A stretch of DNA of 64,000 nt from CAIYTF01 sp963664845 (GCA_963664845.1 OY761615.1:1798001-1862000), one strand, 5' to 3'. Counted from the stretch's first letter, positions 39,776 through 48,536 are shown. Notes: a model not told the origin generated them from the sequence alone. Translations and numbers: made by a program.

Positions 39776-40366
39776 GTCCAGCCCATTAAATGATATTTTT
39801 TATTTCAACCCCATTTAACAATAATTATGCCAACATTTTTAGAAATTTCTTCTCTGCATTAACTGCGTTTTTAAGCTGTTTTCGGGACTTTAGATGCTCA
39901 TATCGGTACACTTTACCGATTAATTGTCTCGCAATGGGGCATAATATCATAACGAGACACTATTTTGCGACGTATTATTCCAATAATGAATCTTTGTTTT
40001 TAACAATAATTTGAACAGAAAGCCTCTTTATTGGTGGAATTTCCCATCCATCCCCTCACACCACCGGCATTTGTTGCTTTACCAGGAATAGCGCCTGTTG
40101 TTGGCGAAGGCGTAGTGGGGCCTGAGTCTTTTTTTACAGCCCATCAGGATTTGGAAAAGCACAAGAATAGCAAGTGAATATTCTGTCCTAATTTGTGCTC
40201 TCGAACTTTCCTGTTTATATTGAAGCGCATAGCGGAGGCTACATGGTAATAGCAAGCGTAAGATTGGAGAATTCTATGGACATAGAAAAGAATATGCCAT
40301 CTGTTTCGGTTGACGAAACACCCCTGCTTCGTTAAAACAATATCCACAGCATATCACCGGAAGAAC
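39776..40366. other. Intergenic region with possible decayed lipoprotein
   Basis: A 591-bp gap between two minus-strand genes. The part near 39776-39960 should hold the promoter of the giant gene. The rest contains the possible lipoprotein remnant listed separately; nothing else is recognised. Confidence 0.35.
40000..40180 (-). pseudogene. Possible decayed small lipoprotein
   Basis: On the minus strand a hydrophobic stretch with a lipobox-like end (LAILVLFQILMGCKK) leads, after a one-base shift at a seven-A run (T-run 40129-40135), into DSGPTTPSPTTGAIPGKATN and ends CSNYC. The pattern resembles a small lipoprotein with a Pro/Thr linker. No start codon is present upstream and the family is unknown, so this is a weak call. 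Confidence 0.3.
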
Positions 40367-41602
40367 CTATTTTAGCAGCACGAACTTCTTTGCGTCGGTA
40401 TATTTCCCGGCTGAAAGGCGGTAATAATACACTCCTGTTGGCAAATCCATACCATTGAAGTGTTTTTTATAACTTCCTTCTTTTTCATACTCGTTCACAA
40501 GAGTCTTCACTTCCTTGCCCATGCAATCATAAATTCTTAAGGTGACAAAGCTCCCTTCTTTTAAGTCATAGGGTATAACCGTTGCAGCATTAAATGGATT
40601 GGGATAATTGGGGAACAAGCTAAATGAAGCGGTGGATGTGGTATTGCCGTCTGCTGCCGAGATACCATAATTTTCTGTAGTATTTCCGTGCGTTACCGAG
40701 AAGCCGGACCCGGAGGTTTTGAGAATAATGGTGGCATTTGCCGCAATACCTTTGCCGGCTGGAATTGTCCCTCCATTCCCGGTTTCTGTCTGGTAGATAA
40801 AACAGCCGGCATTTGCCAATCTGGTAAGAACTGCCTGGACAGGATGCTTATAGGAGTTCCCATTGCCAACGGAAATGAATGCGGCTTTTGCTTTCAGGCG
40901 ATTGACAAACGTCTGGTTTGTGCTATATGCGCTGCCATGATGATTAACCTTAAATGCATCCACCGGGCTCAACTGCGCTGCAAGCGGAGTTTCACCGTCG
41001 GCATAGGCAGAGCCTTCTCCGCCCAGATCGCCGCCTGTGAAATAATGAAATGCATTGTAGGTCAGCACCCAGCCCACGCTGAGATCATTCTCGCTGCCCG
41101 AAGAACCGCTCACGACGCCATAATTAATAACTTCACCATCCGTGGCAACGCATTTCATCGTAACGCCGCCACCCAAATCAATAATGCGGCCGGGTTCAAT
41201 TTTAACTCTTCTGCCGGTGGCATTTGCCGCGGCAACATACTCAGTATATGCCGGGGAATTCGGGAGCGGCTCATCGTCCCCGCGATCAAAAACAGAATCT
41301 ATGTTGGCGTATCCAAGACCGTTTATAACTTCGTCAAGACCACCGATGTGGTCTGAATGAAAATGCGAGCAGAGTACATAATTTAATTTGGCGACGCCCA
41401 GCTGGCTGAGATAGGGCAGGATCATGTTTGTGCCGGTATCCGCATTCCCTCCGTCAATAAGCATGGTAATCCCCGTGGGTGATTTGATGAAGGTCGCGTC
41501 AGCCTGCCCCACATCAAGATGATGAATTTCCAATTGCTGTCCATACAACCCGGTTGCGAAGAGCAGCAGCAAAGCAATAAACGGGAATATCTGTTTTTTC
41601 AT
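40367..41602 (-). CDS. Secreted MBL-fold hydrolase (ComEC-C-terminal-like) with T9SS sorting domain
   Basis: A 411-residue exported metallo-beta-lactamase-fold protein. It has a signal peptide (FPFIALLLLFATGLYGQ), then a domain like the C-terminal hydrolase of ComEC: LDVGQADATFI, metal site SHFHSDHIGG, and later metal-ligand regions FTGGDLGG and KVNHHGSAYSTN. The C-terminus is a T9SS type A tail (NYPNPFNAATVIPYDL). Relatives hydrolyse phosphodiesters such as DNA; extracellular nuclease activity is a plausible inference. It is monocistronic. Confidence 0.88.
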   Translation of the reverse strand: MKKQIFPFIALLLLFATGLYGQQLEIHHLDVGQADATFIKSPTGITMLIDGGNADTGTNMILPYLSQLGVAKLNYVLCSHFHSDHIGGLDEVINGLGYANIDSVFDRGDDEPLPNSPAYTEYVAAANATGRRVKIEPGRIIDLGGGVTMKCVATDGEVINYGVVSGSSGSENDLSVGWVLTYNAFHYFTGGDLGGEGSAYADGETPLAAQLSPVDAFKVNHHGSAYSTNQTFVNRLKAKAAFISVGNGNSYKHPVQAVLTRLANAGCFIYQTETGNGGTIPAGKGIAANATIILKTSGSGFSVTHGNTTENYGISAADGNTTSTASFSLFPNYPNPFNAATVIPYDLKEGSFVTLRIYDCMGKEVKTLVNEYEKEGSYKKHFNGMDLPTGVYYYRLSAGKYTDAKKFVLLK

Positions 41603-41951
41603 ACGTGTTTCTGTGCATGCGAAGAAGATGAGAGTTGCATCAATAGCATCTTATGCACCCGGTTAAATGAATGATGAAGGAATACGTGCTCAAGTTATTC
41701 CCAAAATTAAAAATAGCCATCTGCCTACATTAATCAAAATGAGGGCATAGAGCTGGCACAAAGCACAATACCTAAAACAGAAATAAGTGTTCGGTATCTC
41801 ATGAATCCTCTCAAAAAGCGAGGAGAAGTATTACGTTGTTTCATAACTCAGTACCCGACCACCCCTTGCGATTCACAAACGATTGGAGAGCATATGAACT
41901 GGCAAGAGCGATATCCAATTGTGAAGACCCAAGAAGAACGAAAGTTATTGA
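41603..41951. other. Intergenic region between divergent and convergent genes
   Basis: This 349-bp gap must hold the promoter of the MBL-fold gene. The only candidate gene is the small plus-strand frame at 41894-41995. Confidence 0.3.
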
Positions 41952-41995
41952 TTATGGAAATAGTCGATAGATATCTTTACGGTGACAGGCTATAA
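41894..41995 (+). CDS. Small unidentified protein, doubtful
   Basis: A 33-codon frame (MNWQERYPIVKTQEERKLL then IMEIVDRYLYGDRL) preceded by GGAGAG 4 bases upstream; the frame is open from 41801, so a 64-residue version is possible. Its helical, charged composition looks protein-like and could be the tail of an antitoxin-type protein. It overlaps the 3' end of the convergent toxin gene by 44 bases. It may be a remnant, and no function is proposed. Confidence 0.25.
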   Translation: MNWQERYPIVKTQEERKLLIMEIVDRYLYGDRL

Positions 41996-42221
41996 TGAAA
42001 ACAATTGTTGATGGGTCAGTTAGCTCAAAGCCCAATCGATAATCCCCAATTCTAAGCCTGTAAAATGTATGGTGGCCCTGTAGCTTTTTTATATTCTTCA
42101 ATCCTGAGAGTGAACTGGCCTTTTCACAAGCATTTACAAAATCTGCAATTTTCTTTTTTACCCCATCATCTGAAAGCCCTTTTATGCTTTTATAAAAGGA
42201 GCGGTCAAATTGAACAATCAT
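41952..42221 (-). CDS. RelE/ParE-family type II toxin
   Basis: An 89-residue protein with the RelE/ParE fold pattern: MIVQFDRSFYKSIKGL, an alpha-helical hairpin (KKIADFVNACEKA), then KKLQGHHTFYRLRIGDYRLGFEL and HRKDIYRLFP. The basic strand YRLRIGDYRLGF and the terminal YRLFP are typical of the HigB/RelE-like mRNA interferase side of the family. It overlaps the antitoxin gene by 4 bases and is the distal gene, as expected for a type II module. Confidence 0.9.
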   Translation of the reverse strand: MIVQFDRSFYKSIKGLSDDGVKKKIADFVNACEKASSLSGLKNIKKLQGHHTFYRLRIGDYRLGFELTDPSTIVFIIACHRKDIYRLFP

Positions 42222-42421
42222 TGCTTTGGCAGTAAAATTTTCATGACTGAATTTTTAGTCACTTTCTTATTTGTCCGGACCTTTTCCATTACCCCACCCA
42301 AAAGGATATCTTCAGTCTCGTCGGAAGTAATGTGACGGACTTTTACTCCCATTTTCTCTGCAAGAAATGCGAGCACTTCCAGCTCTTTTTTGTCTTTTCC
42401 TGAAATGAGTATTGATGTCAT
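42218..42421 (-). CDS. Antitoxin of the RelE/ParE-type module
   Basis: A 67-residue protein directly upstream of the toxin (ATGA overlap). It has a short beta start (MTSILISGKDKKELEVL), a helix (AFLAEKMGVKVRHI) and a basic C-terminus (EKVRTNKKVTKNSVMKILLPKQ). No classical DNA-binding domain is obvious, so autoregulation cannot be read from the sequence. A decayed homologue lies at 25159-25361, showing that this antitoxin family has been in the genome more than once. Confidence 0.82.
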   Translation of the reverse strand: MTSILISGKDKKELEVLAFLAEKMGVKVRHITSDETEDILLGGVMEKVRTNKKVTKNSVMKILLPKQ

Positions 42422-42576
42422 ATTCTGTTCATTACATTTGTTTTTATGTATCCTAAAATACGATAAAAATTTTCCATACGATAATTCAGTTTCACTTGTT
42501 AAGGGGATAAATTGATGACTATTTTGATCCCTCTATTGCCAATTTTGCACTAAAAGCAAAAAAAACTCAAATTCTG

Positions 42577-42782
42577 GCTAAAATGAGTGCTAATTGTGAC
42601 CCCAAACATCGCAGAGATCACGCCGTGAGAGATTTGTTGAGTCCCGATCCATCGGGACGAAATCCCGACGCCGGTTTATACCGGCAGTCGGGAAACCCCT
42701 CCCGCTAAAAAAGCGTAACAAGTTGTTACAGCCCCGATGAAAAATCGAGGCTGGCTTTGAAAAGGCTATATCCTGACCACTT
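42577..42782. repeat. Degenerate copy (A) of the tRNA-Glu-adjacent block
   Basis: The segment carries AATTGTGACCCCAA, then GAGATTTGTTGAGTCCCGATC with the palindrome TCCCGATCCATCGGGA, then CGGGAAACCCC. Further on, GTTACAGCC (42725) and GGCTATATCCTGACCAC (42764-42780) match the inside of tRNA-Glu, separated by a small CGATGAAAAATCG hairpin. The same order of blocks occurs at 44540-44803 beside the real tRNA. It occupies the middle of a 563-bp gap (42422-42984) in which I see no gene. Confidence 0.65.
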
Positions 42783-42984
42783 CCGCTTCATGAAATGATG
42801 ATTAATTATCAATTTTATTATACCGATAATCGATACTGGATGTGAGACTTCAGTGAGGATATTTCTTTTTTGAGGTAATTCTCTTCGCCAACGGAATTTT
42901 TACGGACGATTGAAATTTACTGCCGGCCCATCTATTTACTGTTGTAGAAGTAGGTGAAAACCAGCTGCAGTATGTTCCAATGAA

Positions 42985-43578
42985 TTATTTAATACTATAA
43001 TTTCCAGTTATACATTTTATCGCTTCGCCCCATGCAGACTGATACACATCACATTTGTAAAACTTATTGATTATCGGTATGGAAACCTTGTCGTACCCCT
43101 CTTTATAAGCTTTAATGCAACCATTGACCTCACAACCAGCCATATAGTTAGTCTTTATCGCATATTTCATCGTCAAAATTGAATCAAAGACTGGCCAAAT
43201 TGGAATCCCATTAAAAAGAACATCCAACCCGTATGTATAATGCATAAATATTCCATTCCCAATATCTTTTTCCGCGTCAATCATCCCTTTATAATATGCA
43301 CTGTCCGGACGGAGTGGAAGATTCATTGCTAATATCTGTGATTGCAAACGGTTTCTCATCGGCTGTGGCCAATAATCATATTCGACTTTTTGATATGACG
43401 AGTCCAGTTTAACATCTATTGTATCAAGCAGTTCTTTCAGGAAAACAGAAAGATTTACTATATCAAGCTTGCTGATGACTCGCGATTTATAGGGAATTTC
43501 CGAAGTCGAGCTGCATCCGTCTAACAACGAGATAGATAATAATAGTAATAAAGAATATTTGAGCATTTTTTTAGTCAA
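42985..43578 (-). CDS. Lipoprotein of unknown function
   Basis: A 197-residue protein with a clear lipobox (SLLLLLSISLLDGCSST), so probably attached to the inner or outer membrane. The mature part has no recognised domain. Four Cys in the second half (GCEVNGCIKAYKEGYDKV, YKCDVYQ, IKCITG) may form disulfides. It lies between the two tRNA-derived repeats, which suggests accessory origin. Confidence 0.7.
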   Translation of the reverse strand: MTKKMLKYSLLLLLSISLLDGCSSTSEIPYKSRVISKLDIVNLSVFLKELLDTIDVKLDSSYQKVEYDYWPQPMRNRLQSQILAMNLPLRPDSAYYKGMIDAEKDIGNGIFMHYTYGLDVLFNGIPIWPVFDSILTMKYAIKTNYMAGCEVNGCIKAYKEGYDKVSIPIINKFYKCDVYQSAWGEAIKCITGNYSIK

Positions 43579-43636
43579 GTTTTATACAATAAAATCCCGC
43601 AATACTTCGGGTTCCATCCTGGTACCAGAAAATTTT

Positions 43637-43825
43637 TTAAATCATTCTCTGCTTCTGTGCCTCCTCGAATGTTTTGAACTTAAAAACACCCTTTTGCACT
43701 TTCCGCTTAACAAAATGAGATGCAAGTTCGTAAAAGCTGATAACCCGTTTATAATATTCGTCTGAGGGGTGCATCTCCCACAGATCACGTCTGGCTTCCT
43801 CGAATGTCTTAAATTTCTTTACCAT
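43637..43825 (-). CDS. Small partner protein of a nucleotidyltransferase
   Basis: A 62-residue protein with the motif KFKTFEEA twice: at the start (VKKFKTFEEARRDLWEMHP) and at the end (VFKFKTFEEAQKQRMI), around a helical middle (DEYYKRVISFYELASHF). The start at 43825 overlaps the end of the nucleotidyltransferase gene by 17 bases, so the two are translated together. I know this kind of short FEEA protein mainly as a neighbour of MNT-type nucleotidyltransferases; a toxin-antitoxin-like relation is inference. Confidence 0.7.
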   Translation of the reverse strand: MVKKFKTFEEARRDLWEMHPSDEYYKRVISFYELASHFVKRKVQKGVFKFKTFEEAQKQRMI

Positions 43826-44297
43826 TGCCGTCTTTCTGACTTCTGATTTTCTCGGAGAGAAACAATAAATCGCTCTGGTCAATTGCACGAAATGTTTTCT
43901 CTTTAAGCTTATACAAACTCTCAACTGTCGCCAATCTGACTACCCTGCCGTCAACTTCAATTTCCTGGCAAAGGACATCTTCGTATGAAAATGCCTCTCC
44001 CAGATTTCCAATGATATCCAGGTAAAAATCATCTGTTGCACCATAACGAACAACTGCATAGCTGTCAATCTCAGATACTGTAATCTCTTCAATACTTTTA
44101 TCGTGAAAAACTGAGTGGAGAGCTGTTCTTAATCGGGTAAGATTTTCTTCTGTGTTCTTTATGAAGATATCAAGATCCTCTGTAAAACGTTTTGATCCAT
44201 GGAGTACAACTGCAAAGCCTCCAATGAGCACATAGTCAACCTTTTCCTTATGAAGGGCATCCAGTACCGATAAGAAAACTCCTGTCAGATTATCCAA
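43809..44297 (-). CDS. Minimal nucleotidyltransferase (MNT/AbiEii-like)
   Basis: A 162-residue nucleotidyltransferase-fold protein. The strand-loop YVLIGGFAVVLHGSKRFTEDLDIFI holds the GG..(x)..D.D catalytic pattern of the pol-beta superfamily, with a third acidic residue in FYLDIIG. The C-terminal helical segment LATVESLYKLKEKTFRAIDQSD is typical of the AbiEii/DUF6036 side. Such proteins act as AMP-transferring toxins or antitoxins in several systems (AbiE, MntA). Here it is coupled to the small FEEA protein, not to a HEPN gene. Confidence 0.8.
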   Translation of the reverse strand: MDNLTGVFLSVLDALHKEKVDYVLIGGFAVVLHGSKRFTEDLDIFIKNTEENLTRLRTALHSVFHDKSIEEITVSEIDSYAVVRYGATDDFYLDIIGNLGEAFSYEDVLCQEIEVDGRVVRLATVESLYKLKEKTFRAIDQSDLLFLSEKIRSQKDGNGKEI

Positions 44298-44539
44298 ATC
44301 CTGCTTTCAATGATTGTTATATTCAAAGTACTGAATGAAATTTAGCTAAAAAGCACAATAAAACAAACCTGACCACTGACACACAAACTTGTGTTCCCGT
44401 ATTGGCCTATAAGGGTATAACCACAAACTACCCCCTAAAAAATATGTCCGCGGATTCACGAGGTGGTTGTTTGGCGGGGTGAAAAAATGCTTAGTATTTT
44501 GCTTAGTGCAAAGCTTCTGCAGGTATGTGTAGGCATAAA

Positions 44540-44731
44540 AAAGCCCTCATAATCTTTCGAAAATGATGGCAAATTGTGACCCCAACCTGTCTGCCATGCT
44601 TTCAGGCAGGGAGATTTGCTGAGCCCGTATCCATCGGAACGAAATCCCGAAGACGGCGAAGGCCGGCAGGCGGGAAACCCCGGCACCGGCTTTAAAATGA
44701 GAAAAGCCCTCACAGAGTGAAGGCTTTTTAG
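44540..44731. repeat. Block (B) next to tRNA-Glu, matching the copy at 42577-42782
   Basis: AAAAAGCCCTCATAATC (near 44540) followed by AATTGTGACCCCAA (44572-44585) looks like a decayed copy of the tRNA-Glu terminator plus tRNA 3' end. GAGATTTGCTGAGCCCG, CATCGGAACGAAATCCCGA and CGGGAAACCCCG then match copy A. The rest of the gap 44298-44540 holds no gene that I can see. Confidence 0.6.
44702..44730 (-). terminator. Intrinsic terminator of tRNA-Glu
   Basis: On the minus strand AAAAGCCTTCAC, loop TCT, GTGAGGGCTTTT forms an 8-bp GC-containing stem extended by A-T pairs, directly after the tRNA 3' end. Confidence 0.85.
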
Positions 44732-44803
44732 TGACCCCAAGGGGATTTGAACCCCTGTTACAGCCGTGAAAGGGCTATGTCCTAACCACTAGACGATGGG
44801 GCC
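44732..44803 (-). tRNA. tRNA-Glu (anticodon UUC)
   Basis: A 72-base cloverleaf on the minus strand. The acceptor GGCCCCA pairs with TGGGGTC (one G-T pair), the anticodon stem TAGCC/GGCTG holds loop CTTTCAC with anticodon TTC, and the T stem AGGGG/CCCCT holds loop TTCAAAT. The discriminator base is A and CCA is not encoded. Its 3' end sequence recurs twice further left, as expected for a site used by integrating elements. Confidence 0.96.
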
Positions 44804-44891
44804 GTCTAATAAAATTTCAAGACTTCTAATTTAGACATTTTTTAAAAGTTTTCCAAAACAATTTTACCTCCCGCGGAAAACAGTTTTTCAC

Positions 44892-45437
44892 CTAAAAAAA
44901 CGGTTCTTTCCCGGAATTCATCATGGCACCCCTGCTTAGGGCAAGCACCGATTCCAAACTGAGCTTTTCATTGGTGTCGGAATGGATCACGTGGTCTTTC
45001 TTCATGCGATCTATGAATAATATACCGTCCAAATGATCAATTTCATGCTGAATGCACCGCGCAAGCTTGCCGCTCCTTTCTATTATCAGCTCTTCGCCAT
45101 TACGGTTCTGATACTTCACCCGGATGTCCGTGTAGCGTGGTACCAGCCCAAAATAGCCCGGAAAAGAAAGGCATCCTTCATAGTCCGTCTGCTCACCTTC
45201 TCCGGCAAGAATTTCCGGATTCACAAACTCTATGTATTCACCCTGATAGTCAACAACGGTGATCCTCTTCAACAAGCTCACCTGTGGTGCCGCAAGCGCC
45301 GCACCATCATCACGACTCTCGAGCGTGCTCGCTATGGAATTGATCACTGAATGCAGCTTGCTGTGAAAAACCGAAATAGGTTTTGCTGCCTGCCTCAGCA
45401 CGGGGTCCCCAAATGTCACTATTTTCAATTTTTTCAT
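44892..45437 (-). CDS. def: Peptide deformylase
   Basis: An Fe/Zn metallohydrolase of 181 residues that removes the formyl group from nascent proteins. The three family motifs are present: GAALAAPQVS (motif 1; the usual GxGLAAPQ has A for the second G), EGCLSFPG with the metal Cys, and the metal site HEIDHLDG. The N-terminal FGDPVLRQAAKPI is typical. There is no fmt neighbour; the gene stands alone beside tRNA-Glu. Confidence 0.96.
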   Translation of the reverse strand: MKKLKIVTFGDPVLRQAAKPISVFHSKLHSVINSIASTLESRDDGAALAAPQVSLLKRITVVDYQGEYIEFVNPEILAGEGEQTDYEGCLSFPGYFGLVPRYTDIRVKYQNRNGEELIIERSGKLARCIQHEIDHLDGILFIDRMKKDHVIHSDTNEKLSLESVLALSRGAMMNSGKEPFF

Positions 45438-45615
45438 TAACTGTTACCTTTAATTTAGAGTAAATACACACTATATCGCTCCCTTGTACCAGCCGGCAAC
45501 AATTGGAGAGATAATACAGGTTCCCGGATGAGAGATTGGTCGGCAATAAAATATGCCGGGGCAAGATAAATCCAATTTTATTAAAAGTCAATTATGCCCG
45601 GGCTGGCTGGAAGGC

Positions 45616-45685
45616 AAAAAAAAGAGTCTGTCCCAACGGCAGATGCGTTTTGGCAAACGAACCGGTCTTTGAGACAGACTTAAAA
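45616..45685 (-). terminator. Intrinsic terminator of mdh
   Basis: On the minus strand AAGTCTGTC pairs with GACAGACT, followed by CTTTTTTTT. The loop is long (about 45 bases) and may fold further. It lies 20 bases beyond the mdh stop. Confidence 0.75.
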
Positions 45686-45705
45686 AGGAATACTATTCAG
45701 ATTTA

Positions 45706-46671
45706 TTATAAGCCCAAACGATCCATATCGGCAATCAAATCAGTGACTGCTTTCACCGAGTTGTCCATGAGCGTCTGCTCCTGGGCATCCAAGGTGAATT
45801 CAACTACTTTTTCCACGCCGCCCTTGCCGAGAATGGCCGGAACACCAACATAATAACCGCTCACGCCGAATTCGCCCTGCAAAAAAGCGCAGACCGGAAG
45901 AACGCGTTTTTCGTCATAAAGAATTGCTTCTGCCATTTGAATAGCGGCTGATGCCGGAGAATAGAAAGCGGACCCGGTTTTCAATAGCTTAACTACTTCG
46001 CCGCCGGCCATCTTGGTGCGTTCAATAACAGCGGTCATAACTTCTTTGGCTTTGGCTGCATCGTTATATTTTCTTTCCAGCAATTCCATCACCGGAATGC
46101 CGTTGACATTCGCATAACGTACCAGGGGAACCATGGTGTCGCCATGGCCACCAAGGGTAACCGCGTTAACATCTTTAACAGAGACACCAAGTTCCCAGGC
46201 AATAAACGACGCAAAGCGTGAGGAATCAAGAACGCCGGCCTGACCAATTACACGGCTAAAAGGGAATTTCGAAACCTTCTGGAATAACGTTACCATAGCA
46301 TCCAACGGATTGGAGATAACGATGACGGTTGCTTCGGGTGCATGTTTGGCAACATTCTCCGCAACTGATTTCATGATCTTTGCATTGGTAACCAGAAGAT
46401 CATCACGGCTCATTCCCGGTTTACGGGGAAGTCCTGCAGTTATGATAACAATGTCTGATCCGGCAATATCGGCATAGGAATTCGTTCCGGTAACACTTAC
46501 ATCAAACCCGTCTATTCTTGAGGCTTCCGCTATATCAAGCGTTTTGCCCTGCGGCAGGTCTTCCACAATATCAAATAACACCACATCACCAAGTTGTCTG
46601 AGCGCGATCAATTGAGCCAACACACCACCAATTTGACCACCGCCAATAAGTGCGAATTTTGCACGTTTCAT
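45706..46671 (-). CDS. mdh: Malate dehydrogenase (LDH-like type)
   Basis: An NAD-dependent TCA-cycle enzyme of 321 residues, malate to oxaloacetate. The Rossmann loop is IGGGQIGGVLAQL, the substrate-arginine region RKPGMSRDDLL carries the three arginines of malate dehydrogenases, and the catalytic segment is NAVTLGGHGDTMVPL with His. The fingerprint RKPGM at the substrate loop separates it from lactate dehydrogenases. It has its own terminator downstream. Confidence 0.96.
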   Translation of the reverse strand: MKRAKFALIGGGQIGGVLAQLIALRQLGDVVLFDIVEDLPQGKTLDIAEASRIDGFDVSVTGTNSYADIAGSDIVIITAGLPRKPGMSRDDLLVTNAKIMKSVAENVAKHAPEATVIVISNPLDAMVTLFQKVSKFPFSRVIGQAGVLDSSRFASFIAWELGVSVKDVNAVTLGGHGDTMVPLVRYANVNGIPVMELLERKYNDAAKAKEVMTAVIERTKMAGGEVVKLLKTGSAFYSPASAAIQMAEAILYDEKRVLPVCAFLQGEFGVSGYYVGVPAILGKGGVEKVVEFTLDAQEQTLMDNSVKAVTDLIADMDRLGL

Positions 46672-46854
46672 TGAACGATCCTTTATAAATAATTAGTATT
46701 AAAATTTTTATGCGCAAATATACATAATTACACCCGAAAATATTTCAAAGGTGGAACAACATTTTCTTTCTGCCTTTGCAGGGAGTATCAGAGCGTTTAC
46801 CGATGAAAACTGGAGCCAGCCTGATTGCCAAAGCCGGATTTAGAAAAACAACTG

Positions 46855-48384
46855 TTATTTCCGTTCCCAATGAATAATTTTTGTCCTGAAAAAGTCATAC
46901 ACAACCGGTGTTTTGAATCCGTCCGTTGTTTCCATTATTTTTTCCGGCGGCTGCCAGTATAACTCCGAACGATAATCCATTGCGAGCCATACTCCTCCCG
47001 TCGATGCGCATTCTTCCGGAGTGATCGTACCGCTTTCTGCAAGAGGTCTCAGGGATGGCCTCAGATTCCCCTGTCGCAAATAATAACTGTACATATGATT
47101 TATGCTTGCAGGCGTCAGGAAAATACCGTCATTCGGTTTTGCAAACTCATTCAGCACAGCAACAACCGGGCGGTGATCACTGTCCCGCACTTCGGTTGCA
47201 TAATACTTAATCAGGCAAATGATCATAACGGTCCCCAAAAGGATGCTGATCACCCGTCTTCTGTTTTCGCGAAGTTCGGTAACCGCAATGGCAAACAGTA
47301 TCATTAAAATCGGTGAGAGCGAAAAAAGATATCGTGAAAGATCATAGTGCCTTCTGATGATCAGTAGCACAACACACGTTCCCACCAAAGGCACAAAGAA
47401 GGCAAAAGTGAGCAGCTTGTTCCGTGGGAACCCCTTCAAAGAAACTCCGGTCAGATACAATACCAGCAGCGCATTTATCACAAATAACAAAATGTCCATC
47501 ACATACACTGCATATACCGCATAGCTCATATGCCTTGATAAAATATCATACGTAAGCAGAATTCTCTCACGGAAATACATACCCAGAAAAGGAGAAGTGA
47601 TAACGTGACTCAGTTCATAAAGCGCATCAAAAATGGTAACACCATCGCGCCAGCCCTGCTGCCCCACGTTGCCCGCCTGAAATGCCCACAAAACAATTAT
47701 CCAAGGCAAATAGAGAACTGCAACAGCAACAACGGTTAAACCGGCCCGCAAAAACAAATTCTTTTTTATGGCTTTAGTCTCCGAACCAAAAGCCATCTGA
47801 TACAAAAAATGGGCAGCAATTCCACCCGTGGTCAATACAGCAGCAAGATGCGTATAGAGCCCAAGGAGTATCGCGGCAGCAAATCCCAGAATGTACGGCC
47901 ACCCGTTCCACCTGGTTTCCATGAGTCGAAGATAATAGTAAACAGCAGCGGTATTAAGCACTGCCAACAGCGAATACATTCTAATTTCCTGAGAGAAGTA
48001 GATTTGGTATGGCGATAGCGCCATCAACAGGCAGGCAGGCAAAATGGCGTTGTCCTTTTTAAGGTGTTTCAGGATGAGGAATACGAACACCATGGCGCCC
48101 ATGGAGAAGAGTACTGAAAGCGAACGCATGGCTGCAGTACTATCGCCCCACACTAAAACCCAGAACCTCAGCAGTACATAATACAGGGGCGGATGAACAT
48201 CGCTGGTTGCCGAATGAATAATGATCTGTGAAGTAGATCGCAGCGTTTCATTCCAGGAATACGATTCGTCAAACCAGATATTCTGATGCTCAATGCCATA
48301 AAACCGCAGAAACAGCGCCAATCCGAAGATCAGCCCGGTCAAAAGGTATTTATTCTTCTGAACAGTTTCTGTAAATGAATTCAT
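46855..48384 (-). CDS. Membrane glycosyltransferase, GT39/ArnT-like
   Basis: A 509-residue polytopic membrane protein with about eleven hydrophobic helices. The first periplasmic loop contains WFDESYSWNE, the DE motif of GT-C enzymes that use polyprenyl-phosphate sugars, and the conserved DVHPPLYYVLLRFW. It probably moves a sugar from a lipid carrier to an envelope acceptor; the substrate cannot be read from sequence. It lies upstream of mdh on the same strand, 183 bp away, so it may be separate. Confidence 0.88.
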   Translation of the reverse strand: MNSFTETVQKNKYLLTGLIFGLALFLRFYGIEHQNIWFDESYSWNETLRSTSQIIIHSATSDVHPPLYYVLLRFWVLVWGDSTAAMRSLSVLFSMGAMVFVFLILKHLKKDNAILPACLLMALSPYQIYFSQEIRMYSLLAVLNTAAVYYYLRLMETRWNGWPYILGFAAAILLGLYTHLAAVLTTGGIAAHFLYQMAFGSETKAIKKNLFLRAGLTVVAVAVLYLPWIIVLWAFQAGNVGQQGWRDGVTIFDALYELSHVITSPFLGMYFRERILLTYDILSRHMSYAVYAVYVMDILLFVINALLVLYLTGVSLKGFPRNKLLTFAFFVPLVGTCVVLLIIRRHYDLSRYLFSLSPILMILFAIAVTELRENRRRVISILLGTVMIICLIKYYATEVRDSDHRPVVAVLNEFAKPNDGIFLTPASINHMYSYYLRQGNLRPSLRPLAESGTITPEECASTGGVWLAMDYRSELYWQPPEKIMETTDGFKTPVVYDFFRTKIIHWERK

Positions 48385-48469
48385 ATGAGTGGACGGCTCA
48401 CGTAATAATAATTGTCATGGCTTCAAAATAACACTAATTCGGTAAGAAGGTTAATGGAATCTTACTGAT

Positions 48470-48503
48470 AAAAAAAAGCCCCATGATCATACTCACGGGG
48501 CTT
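48470..48503 (-). terminator. Intrinsic terminator of the glutathione peroxidase gene
   Basis: On the minus strand AAGCCCC and GGGGCTT form the stem around a 14-base loop (itself with ATGATCAT), followed by a T-run. Confidence 0.85.
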
Positions 48504-48536
48504 CACACACAATAAATCTGGGTCACTGATAAATAT

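Noticed and set aside
44456..44740. Minus-strand 94-codon frame across the tRNA-linked repeat
   Set aside because: It runs through the tRNA terminator and palindromic repeat, so it is not a gene.
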